In this document: piece after piece, positions 7,056 to 10,977 of the stretch
Layout: the number at the start of each line of letters is the position of its first letter
How positions within the stretch are numbered: the stretch's first letter is position 1
Source: Oligoflexia bacterium
GTDB lineage: Bacteria > Bdellovibrionota > JAFGOL01
Assembly: GCA_016926495.1 (NCBI GenBank)
Contig: JAFGOL010000118.1
Span: 1-10,977, forward strand
DNA length: 10,977 bases
Direction of reading: 5' to 3'
The notes under the pieces: generated by a model
Databases searched by the model: none
What the model saw: the letters and a program-made list of their open reading frames with translations, nothing else
Told to the model about the DNA's origin: nothing
Made by a program: the position numbers and the translations under genes

Positions 7056-8762
7056 TTACATCCTTTCGGGAGCTTTAATACCTATAATAGACAGGCAATG
7101 GGCGATAAGTTCCCTGATGGCCAGTACCAGCAGTAATTTTGCCTTGCGTTTCTGCTTATCGGGATTGTCTATGATTTTTTCCTGGTAGTAGTACCTGTTG
7201 AACAGCTTTGCAAGGTCCAGAACGTACCTTGCGATAATGAACGGTTCATATTCGTTTTTAGCCTCCAGCAGCTTTCCGCTAAACTGCGTGAGAAATTTTA
7301 TAAGCTCGAATTCCATGGGTGTGGGTTCATAACCTTCAATACTGTCGACCGAGTTGATATCAAAATCAGCCTTGGCCAGCAGGCTGCATGTTCTTGCGTG
7401 CGTATACTGAACGTAAGGCGCGGTTTCACCGTCAAAATTGAGGACGTCTTCCCAGCGGAAAACCACGTTCTGTATTCTTCTTTTTGATATATCGCTGAAT
7501 ATAACGGCGCCTATTCCCACTGCCTCCGCCACCTCTTCCTTGTTTTCAAGTTTCGGGTTTTTGTGGTTTATGGCCTTGAGGGCAAGATCAACAGCACGAT
7601 CAAGCACTTCTTCAAGAAAAATGACCCTGCCTTCCCTTGTCGACATCCTTGCGTCGTCGAAGTGCAGCATGCCAAAGGAGATGTGCCTGCACCTGTCAGC
7701 CCATGAATAGCCCATTATTTCAAGGGTTTTAAAAAGCTGTTTGAAGTGGAGTTCCTGCTGGTGCGCGACAACATAGAGGGATTCGTCAAAACGGTATCTT
7801 TCCCACCTGTCCAGGGCCGCCGCAATGTCCCTCGTGGCGTATAGTGTCGCTCCGTCCGTTTTTTTCAGCAAAACCGGCGGCAGGTTGTATTTTTCAAGGT
7901 CGATGATAAGGGCTCCGTCGCTATGCCTGGTGCCGGCCTTTTTGTTTATCAGTTCCATCAGGGAGTCGACCTTATCATTGTACTGGCTTTCTCCCTCGGT
8001 GCTTGTGAATTTTACGTTCAGCCTGGAATACACCTGCTGAAACTCCTTCAGACTTATAGATTTAAATTTCTTCCAGTAATTTATCGCGGCCGTGTCGCCG
8101 CTTTCGGCTTTTTTGAACCATTGCCTTGACTTGTTTTCCATGTCCTCGTTTTCTTCCTGGTGGTATTTAACGTAAATATCCAGGAGGTGCTTTATCCCTT
8201 CCTTTTCGAGCTTGTTTTCGTTTCCGAACTTTTCGAATGCGGTAATAAGTTTTCCGAACTGCGTGCCCCAGTCGCCCAGATAGTTGATCCTTGTTACCGT
8301 ATATCCGCAGTTTTCAAAGATGTTCCCGAGGATGTTCCCGATAACAGTGGAACGTATATGGTGAATCGCTATGGGTTTCGCTATATTGGGAGATGAATAG
8401 TCTATAACAATGTTTTTTTTGTTATCCGGCAGCCTGAGATTTTTTACTCCTGAATTTACAAATTCATTCACTATAAGGCTGAAAAACTTTGCCTTGTTGA
8501 CAAAAAAGTTTGTATAGGGACCAAAAGCCCTTGTGGCCTTTATTAATGAATCGTCCTTTATTTTGGAAGATATTTTATCCGCGGTTTCCTGGGCAAACTC
8601 ATTGGGAGATTTGCCGAGCTTTCTTGCGATGTTGAAGCAGGGAAGTGCCAGGTCGCCCATGTCCGTCTTGGGAGGTATGGTCAGTGCCGCTAAAATTTCA
8701 TTATATTCTATTCCGGTTTCATCAACTATCAGTTTGGCGATTTCATCTTTCAGAATTTTCAC
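7056..8762 (-). CDS. argS: Arginyl-tRNA synthetase with an unusual HIGH signature
   Basis: This class I synthetase charges tRNA-Arg in the cytoplasm. The 568 residues are normal for bacterial ArgRS. The N-terminal tRNA-binding domain shows PPKTDMGDLALPCFNIARKL at 31-49. The catalytic domain has SSPNIAKP followed by the HIGH-equivalent A132-I133-H134-H135 and then IRSTVIG, and further on INYLGDWGTQFGKL. The KMSKS-like loop is RMSTREGRV, as usual for this subfamily, which keeps MST rather than a full KMSKS. The C-terminal DALR anticodon-binding domain includes YVQYTHARTCSLL and the ending SIIGIKAPERM. The first His and the Gly of HxGH are both replaced. The rest is well conserved, so the enzyme is likely active. 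The start is GTG, preceded by GGGAGA with an 8-base spacer inside the upstream glycosyltransferase gene. It is embedded in an envelope gene cluster. Confidence 0.97.
   Translation of the reverse strand: MKILKDEIAKLIVDETGIEYNEILAALTIPPKTDMGDLALPCFNIARKLGKSPNEFAQETADKISSKIKDDSLIKATRAFGPYTNFFVNKAKFFSLIVNEFVNSGVKNLRLPDNKKNIVIDYSSPNIAKPIAIHHIRSTVIGNILGNIFENCGYTVTRINYLGDWGTQFGKLITAFEKFGNENKLEKEGIKHLLDIYVKYHQEENEDMENKSRQWFKKAESGDTAAINYWKKFKSISLKEFQQVYSRLNVKFTSTEGESQYNDKVDSLMELINKKAGTRHSDGALIIDLEKYNLPPVLLKKTDGATLYATRDIAAALDRWERYRFDESLYVVAHQQELHFKQLFKTLEIMGYSWADRCRHISFGMLHFDDARMSTREGRVIFLEEVLDRAVDLALKAINHKNPKLENKEEVAEAVGIGAVIFSDISKRRIQNVVFRWEDVLNFDGETAPYVQYTHARTCSLLAKADFDINSVDSIEGYEPTPMEFELIKFLTQFSGKLLEAKNEYEPFIIARYVLDLAKLFNRYYYQEKIIDNPDKQKRKAKLLLVLAIRELIAHCLSIIGIKAPERM
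7061..7067 (-). promoter_or_regulatory. Ribosome binding site deciding the TTG start of the GT9 gene
   Basis: On the minus strand, GAAAGGA lies 7 bases before the TTG at 7053 and overlaps the last codons of argS. The only nearby ATG is followed at once by the argS stop TAA and is in another frame, so the TTG is the sensible start. Confidence 0.65.
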
Positions 8763-8763
8763 T

Positions 8764-9684
8764 TCACATTTCTCCCTGCTTTATTATTCTTGTGTATAAG
8801 GCAAGATAATCATTCGCCATGCGGTAATGATTAAAGTACTTTCTTGCGTACTCCGAACAGGCATTTCTGTCAATTTCAGAAATTCTGTATATCGATTCTT
8901 CAATTTCAGCAATATTTTTGCACACAAAACCGACTTTTTTATTCCAGTCCACGAAAGACGAAGCCCCGACTATTTCGCCCATGCTTCCCCTGTCCAGAGT
9001 GACCACCGGGGTCCCGCTTGCCAGAGACTCAATGGCAACGAGCCCGAAAGGTTCGTCCCACTGCAACGGAAAGAGCAGTGCTTTGCTTCCTGAGAGTATA
9101 TCGGCTTTTGATACGTCATCAACAAGGCCGTGCGACCTGATGCCCCTGTATCGGCTCCACCAGATTTTTCCTCCTGCCACAACAAGTTTTAACTTAAGCT
9201 TTTTTGCGATGTTAACCGCAATCCTCGCGCCTTTAACTCCCCAGCTTACCTTTGACAGGAACGTAAAATATTCTTTATTACCCGGGGTTTCCCTGTAGAG
9301 GGTAAGGTCCAGGCCGTTATAAACGTAATTACGGCTTCCGTGCCTTGCGGCATGGTCCCTGCTTAAAAATACGGTATTCAGAAGCCTTCCCTCGTCTTTT
9401 TGCATATTGCCGTGTATCGTGACAAGGTAAGGATGCACGGGAATGTACGGCGGGGTAACATGGTAATGTACGATGTCATGGCTTTCTGCGAGTTTTTCAA
9501 TATTTAACCCGGGATCCTGAATGTCCGCCAGCCTTGCGCATTTCAGGGAGCTTTTCCCGTGCGCCGCGACCGTGACTTCATGTCCGTGTTCAGCCAGGGC
9601 TTTTGACAGTGAATAAACAACCCTCTCGGTCCCCCCGTAAAACCTGGGCGGAATTATCCCCGGATAATATTGCAGTATTTTCAA
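8764..9684 (-). CDS. Glycosyltransferase family 4 (GT-B fold)
   Basis: This retaining glycosyltransferase of 306 residues uses a nucleotide sugar to extend a glycan or to glycosylate a lipid or protein. The N-terminal acceptor-side domain starts MKILQYYPGIIPPRFYGGTE with the glycine-rich loop at 17-18. The hinge region carries YNGLDL at 122-127. The donor domain shows FLSKVSWGVKG at 142-152 and the EX7E motif at E211 and E219 in WDEPFGLVAIES, the nucleotide-sugar binding signature, followed by SGTPVV and GEIV. The protein is short for the family (often 350-400) but both halves are present. Donor and acceptor cannot be read from sequence. The neighbours suggest LPS core, O-antigen or another surface glycan. 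The start is TTG with AAGGAG 8 bases upstream. One base separates it from the upstream oxidoreductase gene, and its stop lies one base from argS. Confidence 0.9.
   Translation of the reverse strand: MKILQYYPGIIPPRFYGGTERVVYSLSKALAEHGHEVTVAAHGKSSLKCARLADIQDPGLNIEKLAESHDIVHYHVTPPYIPVHPYLVTIHGNMQKDEGRLLNTVFLSRDHAARHGSRNYVYNGLDLTLYRETPGNKEYFTFLSKVSWGVKGARIAVNIAKKLKLKLVVAGGKIWWSRYRGIRSHGLVDDVSKADILSGSKALLFPLQWDEPFGLVAIESLASGTPVVTLDRGSMGEIVGASSFVDWNKKVGFVCKNIAEIEESIYRISEIDRNACSEYARKYFNHYRMANDYLALYTRIIKQGEM
8771..8776 (-). promoter_or_regulatory. Ribosome binding site deciding the GTG start of argS
   Basis: On the minus strand, GGGAGA lies 8 bases before the GTG at 8762, inside the last codons of the GT4 gene. 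A one-base gap separates that gene's stop from the GTG, pointing to coupled translation. Confidence 0.6.
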
Positions 9685-9685
9685 G

Positions 9686-10977
9686 TTAAATTCTCCTTAT
9701 TATCTTGTCCGCAATTTTTAACCCGCTGATGGTTATTCCTTCAAAACCAAGCTGTGGAATTATTTCCCTTCCGCAGTAATATACGCCGTTTTCTTTTGAA
9801 GAGAATTTTCTTTTTTCCCTGCGCATGTCGTAAACCGGGCTGGCGTCCGCGAGGTTTTCAAGGGAATGGGGAAGCTCTATGTCAAAATTCGGAGAATAAG
9901 GATCAGGGTAAAGCCTTGCGCAACCCTTTTGCAGGTAAGGTATAAGGCTTTCAAGGATCAGAAACATCCTGATTGTTTTTTCCTTGTATAAAACAAGGGG
10001 TGAATGCAGATGCTTGTACGGAATAAAAGAGGTAATGCTTATAACGGACCCGACTTTTTCGTTTGTGTGCCTCACCATGTATATGTCGTTAAGGTTGAAC
10101 CATCCCGCCTTGTCCACGTCAATGAACATGAGCCATTTACTCATTGATTCCGGTATATAGTCCTTGTCAACCCATGTATAGAGTGTGAAAGGGAACTTCA
10201 TGTATTCCTGCGTACCCGCGCCGTGTGCAAGCCTGTTTTTATCGGAAATTACATGCTCGGAAGATACCCAGCCCTCGTAGGATCCCAGGCGCACGTTATA
10301 CAAACCGGATTTTTTTGTTATATTGAGAATACCTGTTTTGTTCCTTTTTTCAACTGAATCAGGGAGGATGTTAAGCAGTTCGTTTCTCAGGGTGTACACA
10401 CTGCTGTCAGGAATGTGTACGCCTTTCATCGCAGACACCAGTATGCGTACTGCCGGTATCAGCGGGAATTCCCTGCTCATGACCCCGGATAAGGCAAACA
10501 GCAGTGCGTCAAACATCGAGCACAGGACAGGCGGAAGCTTGTATTTTTTGTAAAGATAGCCGATGTCCGACCATACCAGCTTTCTCAACTCCCGTGGAAA
10601 GCGTATCAGGATTTTATACCAGTCCGAGAAAAGCTCCGGGGGAAACCCGGCCTCGTTAACCCACAGCGGGGGTGTTTTGTTGTCCAGCTCTATCATTTCG
10701 TCAATAAAAGAAAGAATCGAAGATTCGTGCCCGGCAAATTCCCTTTTTATTTCGCTTTTAATGTATTCAAGCGAATAATCAAACCTGTGTTTTCCCATAA
10801 CTATTGTTATGGGTTCGGGCTTGTCCATAAAGAGAGTGTTAGCGCGATGCAGGCCGATCAGCGAAAAAAAGTCCGCAAGGTAATCGTTGCCCTTGATCCC
10901 TATTACCGGCAACTGGTAAGGGTAAAGCCTGAAGTCCTCGCATGATATTATTTTTGAATCCGACTTGTTGAGTATGA
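9686..10977 (-). CDS. FAD-dependent amine oxidase/phytoene desaturase-like oxidoreductase (partial, 5' end outside window)
   Basis: The reading frame is open to the right edge of the window. The upstream codons (SCEDFRLYPYQLPVIGI) continue without a stop, so the TTG at 10912 is internal and the true N-terminus is missing. About 430 residues are visible. The C-terminal end, GVYYCGREIIPQLGFEGITI and then SGLKIAD, is the FAD-binding tail of the flavin amine oxidase/phytoene desaturase superfamily. VSSEHVISD fits the stretch preceding the flavin-facing strand in this superfamily. The middle (about 9900-10700) is the variable substrate domain, and I do not recognise its substrate. Relatives include carotenoid and squalene desaturases, isomerases and many unassigned oxidoreductases. 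The N-terminal GxGxxG Rossmann motif should lie beyond the edge. The gene ends one base before the GT4 gene, so both are probably in one transcript, but a link between them is inferred. The superfamily is fairly sure, the role unknown. Confidence 0.72.
   Translation of the reverse strand, partial: ILNKSDSKIISCEDFRLYPYQLPVIGIKGNDYLADFFSLIGLHRANTLFMDKPEPITIVMGKHRFDYSLEYIKSEIKREFAGHESSILSFIDEMIELDNKTPPLWVNEAGFPPELFSDWYKILIRFPRELRKLVWSDIGYLYKKYKLPPVLCSMFDALLFALSGVMSREFPLIPAVRILVSAMKGVHIPDSSVYTLRNELLNILPDSVEKRNKTGILNITKKSGLYNVRLGSYEGWVSSEHVISDKNRLAHGAGTQEYMKFPFTLYTWVDKDYIPESMSKWLMFIDVDKAGWFNLNDIYMVRHTNEKVGSVISITSFIPYKHLHSPLVLYKEKTIRMFLILESLIPYLQKGCARLYPDPYSPNFDIELPHSLENLADASPVYDMRREKRKFSSKENGVYYCGREIIPQLGFEGITISGLKIADKIIRRI
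9693..9698 (-). promoter_or_regulatory. Ribosome binding site deciding the TTG start of the GT4 gene
   Basis: On the minus strand, AAGGAG lies 8 bases before the TTG at 9684, inside the end of the upstream oxidoreductase gene. The strong match is the main reason for accepting a TTG start. Confidence 0.7.

Noticed and set aside
9686..10912. Treating the oxidoreductase as a complete 408-residue protein starting at 10912
   Set aside because: The frame continues without a stop to the right edge, and the FAD-binding N-terminus is missing, so the start lies outside.
1..10977. CRISPR array, tRNA or rRNA gene, insertion sequence or phage-type system
   Set aside because: No spaced repeats, no RNA gene signatures, no transposase or integrase motifs. 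Genes are ordinary core and envelope functions, apart from the partial DUF4143-type gene.

Overview
The window looks like a chromosomal piece from a Gram-negative bacterium. It carries a Kdo transferase and a heptosyltransferase-type (GT9) enzyme, so the cell very probably makes lipopolysaccharide. Every gene is a clean bacterial reading frame, there are almost no gaps, and translation starts are often TTG or GTG. The Kdo transferase has a Bacteroidetes-like variant of a usual family motif, but the sequence alone does not fix the phylum. A poorly sampled Gram-negative lineage is possible.

Left part, read rightward. Positions 2-415 hold the tail of an AT-rich gene for a DUF4143-type AAA ATPase (accessory, often mobile). 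After a 93-base gap comes a compact three-gene run: rlmN (23S rRNA/tRNA adenine C2 methyltransferase), mutS (mismatch recognition ATPase) and a small membrane-anchored YdcF/SanA-type DUF218 protein. mutS overlaps rlmN by 8 bases, and the DUF218 gene overlaps mutS by 17 bases, which suggests one coupled transcript.

Right part, read leftward. Five genes are packed with 4-base overlaps or gaps of 1-2 bases. In transcription order they are an FAD-dependent phytoene desaturase-like oxidoreductase (start beyond the right edge), a GT4 glycosyltransferase, argS (arginyl-tRNA synthetase), a GT9 heptosyltransferase and waaA (Kdo transferase). Most belong to envelope glycan assembly. argS is a housekeeping gene embedded among them. 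Their promoter lies outside the window.

The two runs converge and their last genes overlap by 14 bases at 4727-4740, leaving no intergenic terminator. I see no RNA genes, CRISPR, insertion sequence or long repeat. No stretch over 300 bases lacks a gene. The most notable points are an arginyl-tRNA synthetase with a degenerate HIGH signature (AIHH), the Kdo transferase motif variant, the chain of non-ATG starts with ribosome binding sites inside upstream genes, and the unassigned FAD oxidoreductase beside a glycosyltransferase. I found no convincing new defence or mobile system.
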